A DNA stretch of 64,000 nt from Citrobacter farmeri (GTDB taxonomy: Bacteria > Pseudomonadota > Gammaproteobacteria > Enterobacterales > Enterobacteriaceae): contig NZ_CP077291.1 of NCBI RefSeq assembly GCF_019048065.1, positions 2,480,001 through 2,544,000 on the forward strand. Direction: 5' to 3'. Under the pieces are notes generated by a model, which worked only from the letters and a program-made list of their open reading frames with translations, did no database searches and was not told the DNA's origin. Below, piece after piece: positions 28,633 through 40,298 of the stretch. The number at the start of each line of letters is the position of its first letter. The first letter of the stretch is position 1. The position numbers and the translations under genes are program-made.

Positions 28633-30243
28633 ATGAAAAAAATCGCGATTATCGGGGCTGGCCCGACAGGGGTCTATACCTTTTTTTCATTGCTAAAAGA
28701 GGAGCAGCCGCTGGAGATTGCTGTCTTTGAGCGCGGGAGTAAAGCAGGAATTGGAATGCCTTACAGTCATTCTGAAAATACCCCAATGATGTTGTCAAAT
28801 ATTGCCAGTATCGAAGTCCCTCCTCTTTTTGACACCTGGCTTGAGTGGTTGCAAGCCCAGGAAGCACAATACCTCGCGCATTATGGCGTTAAGAAGGAAG
28901 CGCTGCACCAGCGTCAGTTTCTGCCACGCATTTTACTGGGTGATTATTTCCGCGCGCAGTTTTTGCAGGCCGTTAGCCGGGCTGAAAGTCGGGGTTTTAA
29001 GGTCATGGTGTATGAATCCTGTGAAGTCACGGATGTTGCAGCGGATCCCACGGGCGTACAACTCTGGACAGATCAGCACGCGGAACCGCTGCATGTCGAC
29101 TTAGCGATCATCGCCACTGGACATGTCTGGCCGGACAATGACGAATCCACGCACGCATTTTATCCCAGCCCCTGGTCCGGCTTGATGGAGGCTGATGTAC
29201 CCGCCACCCGGGTGGGTATTCTCGGAACCTCACTGAGCGGCCTGGATGCCGCAATGGCGGTGGCGATTCAGCACGGAACGTTTCACGAAACGGAGGGAAA
29301 TCAGGTCCATTTCTCACTGGATAAAGCCAGTGAAGGACTGGAGATTACGCTGATGTCCCGTTCCGGCATTTTGCCGGAGGCCGATTTCTACTGCCCTATT
29401 CCCTATGAACCGCTAGCGTGCGTTACCGAGGAGGCCATTACGCGCGAAATCGATGCCGGGCCTGCTGGACTCCTTGATCGCGTTTTTTCGCTCATGCAGC
29501 AAGAACTCGCACTGGCTGACCCGAAATGGGCTGAGCAGATATCGCTCTTTTCGTTGGATGCAGATAGCTTCTCAGTGGCGTTGTTTGCTGACAGAATGCA
29601 CAGCGATCCCTTCGAATGGGCAGCTGCGAATCTGAAAGAAGTCGACGCGAATAAACGTGACAAACGCACCGTTGCCTGGCGCTATACCCTGCTGCGTTTG
29701 CATGAGAGGGTGCAGGACATCGTTGCCCACCTGGATGAAAAAGATAGCAAACGGTTCAGTTCAGGACTCGCCCGCGTATTTATAGATAATTATGCGGCGA
29801 TCCCGTCAGAGTCAATTCGCCGAATGCTGGCGTTGCACGCAGCCGGAATTCTGCACATCCTCGCGCTGGGACAGGATTACGAGAAGGAGATAAAAGCGGA
29901 TCGTACCGAGATTACGACGCGCAATGATCGCCTGACGTTTGATGTCTTCATCGACGCGCGTGGTCAAAAACCCCTGAAGACAGCGGATTTACCGTTTCCA
30001 CGATTACGCAGCCAATTACTGTCGTGTGGTGATGAAATTCCGGAGGTTGGCGATGACTATACGCTTCAGGCGTCAGAGAGTGTACGCGGACGAATAGCCT
30101 TTGGCGCATTGCCTTACCTGATGCATGATCGGCCATTTATCCAGGGGTTAGTCGCCTGCCAGGAAATTGGCACTGCGATGGCCAGGGCAGTATCGAAACC
30201 GGCGACCCGCCTGCGCAGACGTTTATCCCTTCATGACTGGTAA
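28633..30243 (+). CDS. ydhS: YdhS, FAD/NAD(P)-binding oxidoreductase-like protein
   Basis: This 536-residue protein begins with a Rossmann FAD-binding motif (IAIIGAGPTGVYTFFSLL). A second nucleotide-binding segment is at about 195 (VGILGTSLSGLDAAMAVAIQHG), and the HVWP..YPSPW and YAAIPSESIRRML blocks are typical of the FAD-NAD(P)-binding (HI0933/YdhS) group. It is similar to E. coli YdhS throughout. The substrate is not known. In E. coli the next gene is ydhT; here a small gene, a broken gene and an ABC transporter lie between. Confidence 0.9.
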   Translation: MKKIAIIGAGPTGVYTFFSLLKEEQPLEIAVFERGSKAGIGMPYSHSENTPMMLSNIASIEVPPLFDTWLEWLQAQEAQYLAHYGVKKEALHQRQFLPRILLGDYFRAQFLQAVSRAESRGFKVMVYESCEVTDVAADPTGVQLWTDQHAEPLHVDLAIIATGHVWPDNDESTHAFYPSPWSGLMEADVPATRVGILGTSLSGLDAAMAVAIQHGTFHETEGNQVHFSLDKASEGLEITLMSRSGILPEADFYCPIPYEPLACVTEEAITREIDAGPAGLLDRVFSLMQQELALADPKWAEQISLFSLDADSFSVALFADRMHSDPFEWAAANLKEVDANKRDKRTVAWRYTLLRLHERVQDIVAHLDEKDSKRFSSGLARVFIDNYAAIPSESIRRMLALHAAGILHILALGQDYEKEIKADRTEITTRNDRLTFDVFIDARGQKPLKTADLPFPRLRSQLLSCGDEIPEVGDDYTLQASESVRGRIAFGALPYLMHDRPFIQGLVACQEIGTAMARAVSKPATRLRRRLSLHDW

Positions 30244-30326
30244 CGCCGCACGCATTGTGGATGCATCCGGTATTGTGTTTGCTCTATACTTGCCGAATGT
30301 CAAAAATGAATTAAAAAGGGTGAACG

Positions 30327-30467
30327 ATGGAAATTGATCTCGACAACCTGGTCTTTAACGGCCTGGAAGAAGCACAGGAACGTAATGCGGAACGTCTGGA
30401 AGAGGCAGATAAAAAAGCAGAATCGGTGATTTCCGATGATGACTGCGGTGACGCCTGCAAAATCTGA
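30327..30467 (+). CDS. 46-residue acidic small protein, unrecognised
   Basis: These 46 codons start at ATG 30327 with AAGGGTG 5 bases upstream, a good ribosome-binding site. The protein is highly charged: a helical, Glu-rich centre (LEEAQERNAERLEEADKKAESV) and a C-terminal DDDCGDACKI with two Cys. It is followed at once by a GC-rich hairpin. It lies 83 bases after ydhS and could share its transcript. The ribosome-binding site, compositional coherence and terminator support a real gene. I know no function; the CxxxC tail invites metal or disulfide roles, which is speculation. Confidence 0.65.
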   Translation: MEIDLDNLVFNGLEEAQERNAERLEEADKKAESVISDDDCGDACKI

Positions 30468-30477
30468 TTGCATTCAA

Positions 30478-30503
30478 CCTGCCGCGCACGCCTGCGCGGC
30501 AGG
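30478..30503 (+). terminator. Hairpin after the 46-residue gene
   Basis: A perfect 10-bp stem CCTGCCGCGC/GCGCGGCAGG with a 6-base loop lies 11 bases after the stop. It is followed by TCTCTAAGCCGTTTTT, a late T-run. Confidence 0.7.
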
Positions 30504-30506
30504 TCT

Positions 30507-30777
30507 CTAAGCCGTTTTTAACCCCTCAGCATTTCCGCGATAACTGCAGATTTCATTCCAGTACACCTCGCGCATCCGACGATGTTCAGCGTGTTGTTTG
30601 ATCACGAAACCACTCCGGGTCAATGTTAGCAATGTCCACGCCGTACAGGCTGGCGACAGGAAGAATAGACTCCACAACGCGCTGCAGATTGAACTCCGCA
30701 CCAGGTTGTCGGGTCTTGTCAGGTGCGATCGCATCGTGCGCCCAAAAACGCACTCTCCGCATTTTCATCTTCTCCAT
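30507..30777 (-). pseudogene. Small gene broken by a one-base frameshift
   Basis: From the ATG at 30777 (AGGAG 6 bases upstream) the frame reads MEKMKMRRVRFWAHD and on to DPEWFRDQTTR, then stops (30586-30588). The next frame from the same place continues sensibly as AEHRRMREVYWNEICSYRGNAEGLKTA to a stop at 30507. Removing one A near 30590 would join the halves as DQTTAEHRRMREVYW, giving a protein of about 90 residues. I do not recognise the family. It is either a true pseudogene or a sequencing error. Confidence 0.5.
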
Positions 30778-31007
30778 CTCCCGCTCCTCTGCTTGTCAGG
30801 TGCTTTTCATTGCAGCGCAAACGCCGCGAAAAATGAAATGCGAATTTTTTTCACCGTTATCTGTTTTTGTTCGTTAGCAACCCTTCGTTAACACACTGTT
30901 CACTAATAACTTTTTGCATATAAATAAGTCGTTTTTCTTCTTTGGTCCTGGGTTTGGGTTGTGGGAGCGTAAAAGGACAAACCAATAAATCAGGGATATC
31001 AAAGAAA

Positions 31008-31841
31008 ATGATGGCAACGAAAATATACAGTTCGAAAAAAACGATCCTCGCTCTCGGGGTCATGCTAGCCACGAGCTTTATCAGCGCTCAGGTACAGGCC
31101 GACCAACTCGCCGATATCAAAGCCGCAGGGGTGGTCAAAGTCGCGACGTTTGACGCCAACCCGCCGTTTGGCTCCGTTGATCCAAAAACCCACCAGATTG
31201 TCGGTTACGATGTCGATTTTGCTCAGGCACTGGCGAAATCATTGGGTGTAAAACTGGAACTGGTCGCCACTAATCCCGCCAACCGTATCCCGCTGCTGCA
31301 GTCGGGAAAAGCCGATCTGATCGTCGCTGATATTACGATTACCCCGGAGCGCGCCCAGGTAATCGACTTCTCTGTACCCTACTTTGTCACCGGGCAGCAG
31401 TTCCTGGTGCCCGTCTCATCGCCCGATAAGCTGGATGAATACAGTCGCGCACGCATCGGTGCGGTGAAGGGAACCACCGGTGAACAGGCGTTGCATCAGC
31501 GGTTCCCGCAGTCCCGTGTTCTGGCCTACGACGATATCCCGCTGGCATTCACCGCCCTGCGTAACGGCAACGTGCAGGCTATCACTCAGGATTCCACTAT
31601 TCTGGCGGGGTTGCTCGGCGGCGCACCGGACAAAGCACAGTTCAAAATCCTGCCCGATTTACTGAGCAAAGAGGAGATCGGCGTGGGCGTGAAGAAAGGC
31701 GAAACCGCCTTGCTGAAGGCGGTTAACGACGAATTGCTGAGGCTCGAAACCAGCGGGCAGGCAAGCAAAATTTATGATGTCTGGTTTGGCCCGGAAACGA
31801 AAAACCCGCAGCCGCGCGCCTTTAAAATTGAGGCCAGATAA
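31008..31841 (+). CDS. Polar amino-acid ABC transporter, periplasmic binding protein
   Basis: This 277-residue family 3 solute-binding protein has a signal peptide ending ISAQVQA before DQLADIK. Ligand-binding hallmarks are VATFDANPPFG, GYDVDFAQALAKSLG and ADITITPERAQVIDFSVPYF. The ATG-ATG at 31008/31011 is chosen because the signal peptide begins there; an upstream in-frame GTG lacks one. It is the first of four genes (binding protein, ATPase, two permeases) that lie between ydhS and ydhT, where K-12 has none. The ligand is probably a polar or acidic amino acid, by resemblance to GltI/GlnH types. Confidence 0.85.
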   Translation: MMATKIYSSKKTILALGVMLATSFISAQVQADQLADIKAAGVVKVATFDANPPFGSVDPKTHQIVGYDVDFAQALAKSLGVKLELVATNPANRIPLLQSGKADLIVADITITPERAQVIDFSVPYFVTGQQFLVPVSSPDKLDEYSRARIGAVKGTTGEQALHQRFPQSRVLAYDDIPLAFTALRNGNVQAITQDSTILAGLLGGAPDKAQFKILPDLLSKEEIGVGVKKGETALLKAVNDELLRLETSGQASKIYDVWFGPETKNPQPRAFKIEAR

Positions 31842-31842
31842 G

Positions 31843-32661
31843 ATGCTGGCCGGTTTGTTCACGCCTTCCGCAGCCCAGGCTGCGGATTTCAGCCAGTTAC
31901 ACCAGGCACGGGTAGTGTTACGCGATGTGGTGAAAACGTACGGCGATCACCGGGTACTCAATGGCGTCAATCTCACCGTCGAGCCTGGCGAAGTTGTGAC
32001 TATTCTTGGCCCCTCAGGATCGGGAAAATCAACTCTGATTCGCCTGATCAACCAACTGGAATCCCTAAGCGGTGGCGACATTCTTATTGATGACAGGCCT
32101 GTCGGTCGGCTAAAAGGGGCCGCGCTACGACAGCTCCGCAGCCGTATAGGCTTTGTTTTCCAGCAGTTCAACCTGTATGCCCACCTGACGGCGCAGCAGA
32201 ATATCACCCTCGCCCTGGAGTACGTCCACGGCTGGAATAAAACCGATGCCACACTGCGCGCCTATGCGTTGCTGGAGCAGGTCGGGCTGGAAGAGAAGGC
32301 CGGGGCTTATCCGGCACAGCTTTCCGGCGGTCAACAACAGCGGGTGGCGATCGCCCGCGCGCTGGCCTCCTCACCGCAAATCATCCTGTTTGATGAACCC
32401 ACCTCCGCGCTCGATCCAGAAATGATCGGTGAGGTTTTGCAGGTGATGAAGCGCCTGGCGCACAGCGGCATTACGATGATTGTGGTAACGCACGAGATGC
32501 ACTTTGCTCGCGAAATTGCCGATCGGGTCGTGTTTATCGACGGCGGCGATATTCTTGAAGTCGCGTCTCCGGAGGCCTTTTTTACCCGACCACAGCATCC
32601 GCGTACTCAGCGCTTTCTGCAAAAGGTACTGGATCCGCTGCATCAGGAGTTATCGCGATAA
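31843..32661 (+). CDS. Polar amino-acid ABC transporter, ATP-binding subunit
   Basis: This 272-residue ATPase has Walker A GPSGSGKST, the Q-loop FQQFN, the signature LSGGQQQR, Walker B IILFDEPTSALD and the switch His in VVTHEM. The start at 31843 is one base after the TAA of the binding-protein gene. The roughly 30 residues before the ABC core (LAGLFTPSAAQAADFSQLHQ) are unusual for GlnQ/GltL ATPases, which start near the core; a later start is possible but no good alternative ATG is seen. Confidence 0.88.
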   Translation: MLAGLFTPSAAQAADFSQLHQARVVLRDVVKTYGDHRVLNGVNLTVEPGEVVTILGPSGSGKSTLIRLINQLESLSGGDILIDDRPVGRLKGAALRQLRSRIGFVFQQFNLYAHLTAQQNITLALEYVHGWNKTDATLRAYALLEQVGLEEKAGAYPAQLSGGQQQRVAIARALASSPQIILFDEPTSALDPEMIGEVLQVMKRLAHSGITMIVVTHEMHFAREIADRVVFIDGGDILEVASPEAFFTRPQHPRTQRFLQKVLDPLHQELSR

Positions 32662-33440
32662 TGCCGTCAATGGACTGGCAGGGGGTGCTCACCGGCCTTC
32701 CCCTGCAATGGATCCTCTCCGGATTTCTCACCACGCTGTGGGTCAGCGCTGCAGGCATTTTTCTCGCCACGCTGCTGGCGATTATTCTGTTGGCCCTTCG
32801 TCTTTCCGGTCATATTACGGGTCGCCGACTGGTGGCAGGCTGGGTATCGCTGTTTCGTAACACCCCACTGCTGGTACAACTGCTGTTCTGGTACTTCGCT
32901 GGCTGGAACCTGCTGCCGCGCGGTTTCGTTGATTTCGTCAACGCTGAGCATAGCTGGTCAATCTTGCCTGGCAACGTCTGGTGGTTAACGCCTGAATTTC
33001 TTTGTTCGGCATGGGGACTCGGCGTGTTTACATCGGCTTTCCTGGTTGAGGAAATCGCCTCCGGGTTACAGGCTGTCTCTGACGGACAGCGCGAAGCCGC
33101 GGTCTCACAGGGCTTCTCCCCGTGGCTGACCTTCCGCTACATCCTGTTGCCGCAGGGGTTGACCAATGCCTGGCAACCGGTAGTCGGACAGTATCTCAAC
33201 CTGATGAAACTGTCGTCATTAGCCAGCGGCATTGGCTTTGCAGAACTGACCTACCAGGTTCGCCAGATTGAAAGCTATAACGCCCATGCGCTGGAAGCCT
33301 TTGCTGTCGGTACGGTGCTTTATCTGTTTACCGGCGTGGCGCTCGGCCTGCTGCTGACCCATCTGGGCCCCGCCCCCCGGCAAGAGAAAAAGCCGCGCGT
33401 TCGCCGGGTACGATTCAGGAGTCCGCAGCATGATCGCTAA
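32661..33440 (+). CDS. Polar amino-acid ABC transporter, permease 1
   Basis: This 259-residue inner-membrane permease is of the HisM/GltJ family with about five membrane segments. The conserved FRNTPLLVQLLFWYFAGWNLLP and the EAA loop (SDGQREAAVSQGFSPWLTFRYILLPQGL) are visible. The ATG overlaps the ATPase stop by one base. The basic C-terminal tail (KKPRVRRVRFRSPQ) faces the cytoplasm. Confidence 0.87.
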   Translation: MPSMDWQGVLTGLPLQWILSGFLTTLWVSAAGIFLATLLAIILLALRLSGHITGRRLVAGWVSLFRNTPLLVQLLFWYFAGWNLLPRGFVDFVNAEHSWSILPGNVWWLTPEFLCSAWGLGVFTSAFLVEEIASGLQAVSDGQREAAVSQGFSPWLTFRYILLPQGLTNAWQPVVGQYLNLMKLSSLASGIGFAELTYQVRQIESYNAHALEAFAVGTVLYLFTGVALGLLLTHLGPAPRQEKKPRVRRVRFRSPQHDR

Positions 33441-34107
33441 TATTACCGTGATAACCGACAACCTGGACTATCTCCTGTGGGGACGCCTTGCCGACGGCCA
33501 ACCCGGCGGCGTACTGTTGACTCTGATGATGGCACTGGGGGCGGCGGCACTTGCCTTACCTGTCGGTATTGCGCTGGCTGCTGTCGCCTGGCGCTTTCCG
33601 GGCATCATCCGTAAAGGATTGTTCATCTGGGCGGAGTTCATTCGCGGGATCCCACTGATCTTCGTCATTTTCTGGATGTGGTATTTGTTGCCCATGCTTA
33701 CCGGCAGCGATCTGCCAGGTGCGGCAACCGTGACGCTGGCGCTGGCCTGGTTTACCGCCGCGTCAGTCATGCATTCGGTGTACGCCGGGCTCAATGCGCT
33801 GCCCGACGGGCAGTATGATGCTGCCGTAGCCCAGGGATTTAGTCCTGTTCAGGCACTAAGAGGGATTCTGCTACCCCAGGTGTTACGCCATGTACTGCCT
33901 TCGCTGACCGGGATATGCATTGGTCTACTGAAGGACACATCGCTGGCGTTTATTGTCAACGTGCCGGAACTGACAACGGTGGCGGGACAGGTTAACAGCA
34001 GGGAACAAATTTATCCGGCAGCCATCTTTATTTTTACGGGGCTGGTCTACTATCTGCTTTGCTACGGCCTGGAGAAAGCGACCCGGCGACGATTTGTTCT
34101 GCGCTAA
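33430..34107 (+). CDS. Polar amino-acid ABC transporter, permease 2
   Basis: This 225-residue permease is of the GltK type. Conserved FIRGIPLIFVIFWMWYLLP and the EAA loop (PDGQYDAAVAQGFSPVQALRGILLPQVL) are present. It overlaps permease 1 by 11 bases. The gene ends four bases before the stop of convergent ydhT, so the four-gene transporter is packed tightly against the ydh operon. Confidence 0.87.
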   Translation: MIANITVITDNLDYLLWGRLADGQPGGVLLTLMMALGAAALALPVGIALAAVAWRFPGIIRKGLFIWAEFIRGIPLIFVIFWMWYLLPMLTGSDLPGAATVTLALAWFTAASVMHSVYAGLNALPDGQYDAAVAQGFSPVQALRGILLPQVLRHVLPSLTGICIGLLKDTSLAFIVNVPELTTVAGQVNSREQIYPAAIFIFTGLVYYLLCYGLEKATRRRFVLR

Positions 34108-34111
34108 CCCG

Positions 34112-34921
34112 TCAGCATTCAACAAACCGGTGCGCGTCGTCGAGTCGATATTTCACGCCGGCGCGTATCCCCTCTTCACCTTCGACCGCAACGGCAAAGC
34201 GCATCCGTTCACCGTCGTGATAGGCCAGCGCGGCACAGCCCCCCGGCCCCAGCACCACGGAATCAACACCCCCCGTGCTGGCAACGATTGCGTTGTCGCC
34301 GTTGCAAATGATATGTACGTTGTCACCGCTGTTGACGATTTTGGCGTCTGCGCCAAAACTCACTATCTGGCTCAGGTCGCCATTGCTGGCGACATGGCTT
34401 CTCTCACCCAGGGTGCTCACCCGAACGCGCATGCCACTGCTGGCGATCCGCGTTCCGTCACCGGCACTGCTGATGCGTGTAGAGTTTCCGGCGGCAGCCA
34501 GCCTCGCCCGATCCCCTGAACTGCTGATATGGCTGTTATAGCCAACGCTGCCAATGCGCACGCAGTAACCTGCACTGGCAATTTGCGACGCATAGCCTGC
34601 GCTGGCGATCTTCATGTTATCGCCGGCACAGCCCAGATTCGCGTTATCCCCCGCGTTTGCCACCTGCCGATCGGCCAGTGAATCATCAGGCCTCGCCAGT
34701 CGCGACATGGCGGAGATATCCTGACGGGCAAAGTTTTCCTCATCCAGCCAGAGCGACCAGGCGTATTCCACCAGACTGTTCGCCCAATCAAGATAGCCTT
34801 CGCGACTCAACGCCCGATGCACATCGTCGTAGTTACCGCCCTCGGGAAAACGGCGCAGAAACCAGCGATATATCACCGCACCAACCCGCCAACTGCGCAA
34901 ATCCTCTCGCGTGATCAGCAT
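34112..34921 (-). CDS. ydhT: YdhT, repeat protein of the ydhYVWXUT operon
   Basis: This 269-residue protein is similar along its length to E. coli YdhT. After an N-terminal helical part (about 1-95) come roughly 16 tandem units of about 8 residues with the pattern x-x-I-x-S-x-G-x (for example KIASAGYA, QIASAGYC, RIGSVGYN, RISSAGDG). This pattern would stack as a short beta-helix. The C terminus is globular (AALAYHDGERMRFAVAVEGEEGIRAGVKYRL). No signal peptide. It is the last gene of the FNR-controlled operon. Its role is unknown; a scaffold or assembly function is a guess. Confidence 0.9.
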   Translation of the reverse strand: MLITREDLRSWRVGAVIYRWFLRRFPEGGNYDDVHRALSREGYLDWANSLVEYAWSLWLDEENFARQDISAMSRLARPDDSLADRQVANAGDNANLGCAGDNMKIASAGYASQIASAGYCVRIGSVGYNSHISSSGDRARLAAAGNSTRISSAGDGTRIASSGMRVRVSTLGERSHVASNGDLSQIVSFGADAKIVNSGDNVHIICNGDNAIVASTGGVDSVVLGPGGCAALAYHDGERMRFAVAVEGEEGIRAGVKYRLDDAHRFVEC

Positions 34922-34924
34922 CGG

Positions 34925-35710
34925 TTAATGCCGGTGATAGCCATCGACCATGCAGCGGAATGTCTCGCCAGGCGTGCGGCCTGTGGTGCACAGGTAGAGG
35001 TGACCAAAAATAAAGAACAGGCTGATGATAGCCAGCGCAAAGTGCGCCTGTAACAACCAGTAGCGCACGCCAGGGAACAGATCTCCCACGACCTGCGGAT
35101 AAAGCGCCAACAATCCGCTCAGCAGCAACAGCGGCAACAGTCCGTACATCACACCGACGTAGGTCACCTGTTGTAACGGATTAAACTTCGAGCGCGGCGT
35201 GGCCGGGAACGGATGCGCTTCACCCTGCATAATACCGTAGAGATAAAAACGGGTCTGTTTCATCGCCCGCGCCATCCAGCCCTCGGGACGAATAAGGTAA
35301 TGGTGTCCGTTCCCACCCAACGCATTGATCAGAACGAAACCAACCCAACACGCCAGCAGCAGAAATCCGCAGACTTCATGTACCGTCAGCAGGCTTTTGA
35401 TCACCGCTGGGCTGACCAGGGAAAAGTGATTGATAAGCCCACTGGCGAGCAGGAGTATAAACAACAATGCATTCGACCAGTGCCACAGTCTTACCGCCCG
35501 GGAGTAGAGATATACCTTCTCACCATGCCCGGCAGCAGCCTTGTTGGCCGCGCGAAAACGAAGCCAGGCGTGCAGCCCCAGCACCAGCCACATTGCCACC
35601 AGCAGTAGCCCGGCAATCACCAGCCAGACAGGCCAATACTCGGGGGAAAACACCGGCACATAGTTTGCCAGTTGAGCCTGGAACTGTTCAGCATTCTGCG
35701 ACGCGTTCAT
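34925..35710 (-). CDS. ydhU: YdhU, cytochrome b-type membrane subunit
   Basis: This 261-residue integral membrane protein is of the thiosulfate reductase PhsC / formate dehydrogenase gamma cytochrome b family. About five membrane segments are visible with candidate haem His residues in SRAVRLWHWSNALLF, LLTVHEVCGFLLLACW and LLQAHFALAIISLFFIFGHLYLC. It overlaps ydhX by four bases (ATGA). It is likely the quinone/haem subunit that links the ferredoxin YdhX to the membrane. Confidence 0.92.
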   Translation of the reverse strand: MNASQNAEQFQAQLANYVPVFSPEYWPVWLVIAGLLLVAMWLVLGLHAWLRFRAANKAAAGHGEKVYLYSRAVRLWHWSNALLFILLLASGLINHFSLVSPAVIKSLLTVHEVCGFLLLACWVGFVLINALGGNGHHYLIRPEGWMARAMKQTRFYLYGIMQGEAHPFPATPRSKFNPLQQVTYVGVMYGLLPLLLLSGLLALYPQVVGDLFPGVRYWLLQAHFALAIISLFFIFGHLYLCTTGRTPGETFRCMVDGYHRH

Positions 35711-36375
35711 ACATTTTCCTTTTTAATCAAATGTTGACCGAACCGACGATACAGATGGGGCTTACCCGCGCCCGGAAGTTGATACTGGTAGTAATTATTT
35801 TCCTGCAGCCAGCGCTGGATCTCCGGGCTGTCCTCGCGACCAAACAACAACGCATGCTCAGGACAGGAAGTGACACAGATAGGCGGAAAACCTTTGGCCA
35901 GCCGGGACTGGGCGCAAAAATCGCATTTGTCCGCCACTTTGGTGATCGGGTTCAGGTAGCGCACCTGGTAGGGACACGCGCCAATGCAGTAACTGCAACC
36001 AATGCAGCGTGAACTGTCGACGCGGACGATCCCGTCCTCATCGCGCCACGACGCGCCGGTTGGGCAAACCTCAATGCAAGGCGCATCGTCACAGTGCTGA
36101 CAGGACTGACGGAAGTAGTGATACAGGGTCTCGTTGTCATTATCTGAAACGGGAATATGCGCGATCGACAAGCGACTCCCCTGCGCAGGAACATGATTTG
36201 TTTTGCGACAGGCGCGGGTACAGAGGTTACAGCCGTTGCATCGCGATTCATCATGAATCATGACGTAACGAACGGGGCCGCCAGCGGTTGTCTTCGCCAG
36301 CAGCGTCTGACCGGGTCCGCTGAAGAAAATGACCGTACCCATGCCAAGCACAAATTTTCGTCGAGTGAAGGACAT
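35707..36375 (-). CDS. ydhX: YdhX, Tat-exported [4Fe-4S] ferredoxin-type subunit
   Basis: This 222-residue protein has a twin-arginine signal (SFTRRKFVLGMGTVIFF) and four Cys clusters of the DmsB/NrfC type (CNGCNLCTRAC, CQHCDDAPCIEVC, CIGCSYCIGAC, CDFCAQ...CVTSC). It should carry four [4Fe-4S] clusters on the periplasmic side and pass electrons between YdhU and a partner. The Tat signal contrasts with YdhV and YdhY, which show none. Confidence 0.93.
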   Translation of the reverse strand: MSFTRRKFVLGMGTVIFFSGPGQTLLAKTTAGGPVRYVMIHDESRCNGCNLCTRACRKTNHVPAQGSRLSIAHIPVSDNDNETLYHYFRQSCQHCDDAPCIEVCPTGASWRDEDGIVRVDSSRCIGCSYCIGACPYQVRYLNPITKVADKCDFCAQSRLAKGFPPICVTSCPEHALLFGREDSPEIQRWLQENNYYQYQLPGAGKPHLYRRFGQHLIKKENV

Positions 36376-36425
36376 CTTGTTATCCTCTAATACTGTGGTC
36401 GCGCTCGTCCACGCTTTCCATGAAT

Positions 36426-37076
36426 TCAGGGATTCTGAAACTGCTCAACTTCCAGCCATTCGCACAAACCGTACGCTTTGCCGTAACTCATAAAGCGCTC
36501 GCTGAATAAGTACGGTACGTCGTTCGACGACGCGACCGGGCGAATATCGGCATAGTCGGGATGCGTTTCAATCGCAGCCAGTGCGGCTTCTATCTGCTGA
36601 GGTGCGAAACCGTAAGGCGATTGTTCCAGCATGGCGACCTTATACGGACGCGGATATGTCTGGCAGTCAAAGCGCACCGCCTGTGCGATTGCCCGACAGA
36701 TATCCTTTTCCACCACCTGGACGCACATGTCGGCATAGTTGGCGGTCATGGTCTGGGTTGAGTAGTAATATTCATCCTGAGAGCCCTGCACCCAGGCGAT
36801 ATCCTCCCCGGCAAGCCCCTCTTTGATGGTTTCCAGGAATGGTGCGAGCTCCGCCTCTTCCACCGAGTACGGCGGTTGCAGGAACAGTTCGCGCGCGACA
36901 AGCTGACCATTCGCCGAATACTGGCGGATAAAATCCGCCATGATCTCCGCAGGGCTTTCTGCCGTCGCCTGTTCATCAGCGTCTGTTAGTTGCTCACGTC
37001 GCCCCTGCAACCACTGCCGCTTATCAAGATCCACATCTGGCGCGTCAGGTTGACTCACATCCTCTGGATGGCTCAT
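36426..37076 (-). CDS. ydhW: YdhW, protein of unknown function in the ydh operon
   Basis: This 216-residue, acidic, apparently cytoplasmic protein matches E. coli YdhW (215). It has no signal peptide or Cys cluster. The ATG at 37076 gives MSHPEDVSQPD; an upstream start would add 28 residues overlapping ydhV and is rejected. The gene is 10 bases downstream of ydhV. A role as a dedicated chaperone or maturation factor for YdhV is possible but unproven. Confidence 0.88.
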   Translation of the reverse strand: MSHPEDVSQPDAPDVDLDKRQWLQGRREQLTDADEQATAESPAEIMADFIRQYSANGQLVARELFLQPPYSVEEAELAPFLETIKEGLAGEDIAWVQGSQDEYYYSTQTMTANYADMCVQVVEKDICRAIAQAVRFDCQTYPRPYKVAMLEQSPYGFAPQQIEAALAAIETHPDYADIRPVASSNDVPYLFSERFMSYGKAYGLCEWLEVEQFQNP

Positions 37077-37086
37077 GCGATGTTCC

Positions 37087-39836
<2,750 letters not shown>

Positions 39837-40041
39837 TTATTTTGCGTCCTCTTCGCAAATGCAGTGCCGACAACACGTCCCAGGCCGATGCTAATTATGC
39901 GAAAACAGCGCCTCTGATGTTGCCTCCCACAGCTGAAGTTCTGCCGTAACCGGATTGCATAAATAACGCAATTTAACGCAAATAAACTAATCCTTTAGGG
40001 TTAGGCGAATTAAATAATGGGAGTTATTGGTGGGCATAACT

Positions 40042-40055
40042 TTGATCGTCATCAA
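40042..40055. promoter_or_regulatory. FNR box upstream of ydhYVWXUT
   Basis: TTGAT-CGTC-ATCAA is a perfect match to the FNR consensus in the 462-base gap between ydhY and ydhZ (39837-40298). E. coli ydhY-T is known to be FNR-activated and NarL/NarP-repressed. The rest of the gap is very AT-rich and holds no gene I can support. Confidence 0.92.
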
Positions 40056-40298
40056 TTAAAAATGGGAAGAGAAATATTAAAAGCGTAGTGATATTTATTA
40101 TCATAAAGACAGTGAAACACTGTTCCGTCAGTTTACAAATAAATGTGAAACTGTTCCCATATATAGAGAAAAAGATTGTCGTAATATATTCGCCAACATA
40201 ACGAGTTTTGCATTCATTTTATTTTTCGACAGTAATAATACCCTGCCGGACATTTTCTCGTGACGGAAAATAAGGGATGAGTTCATCCCTCGCTGTGA

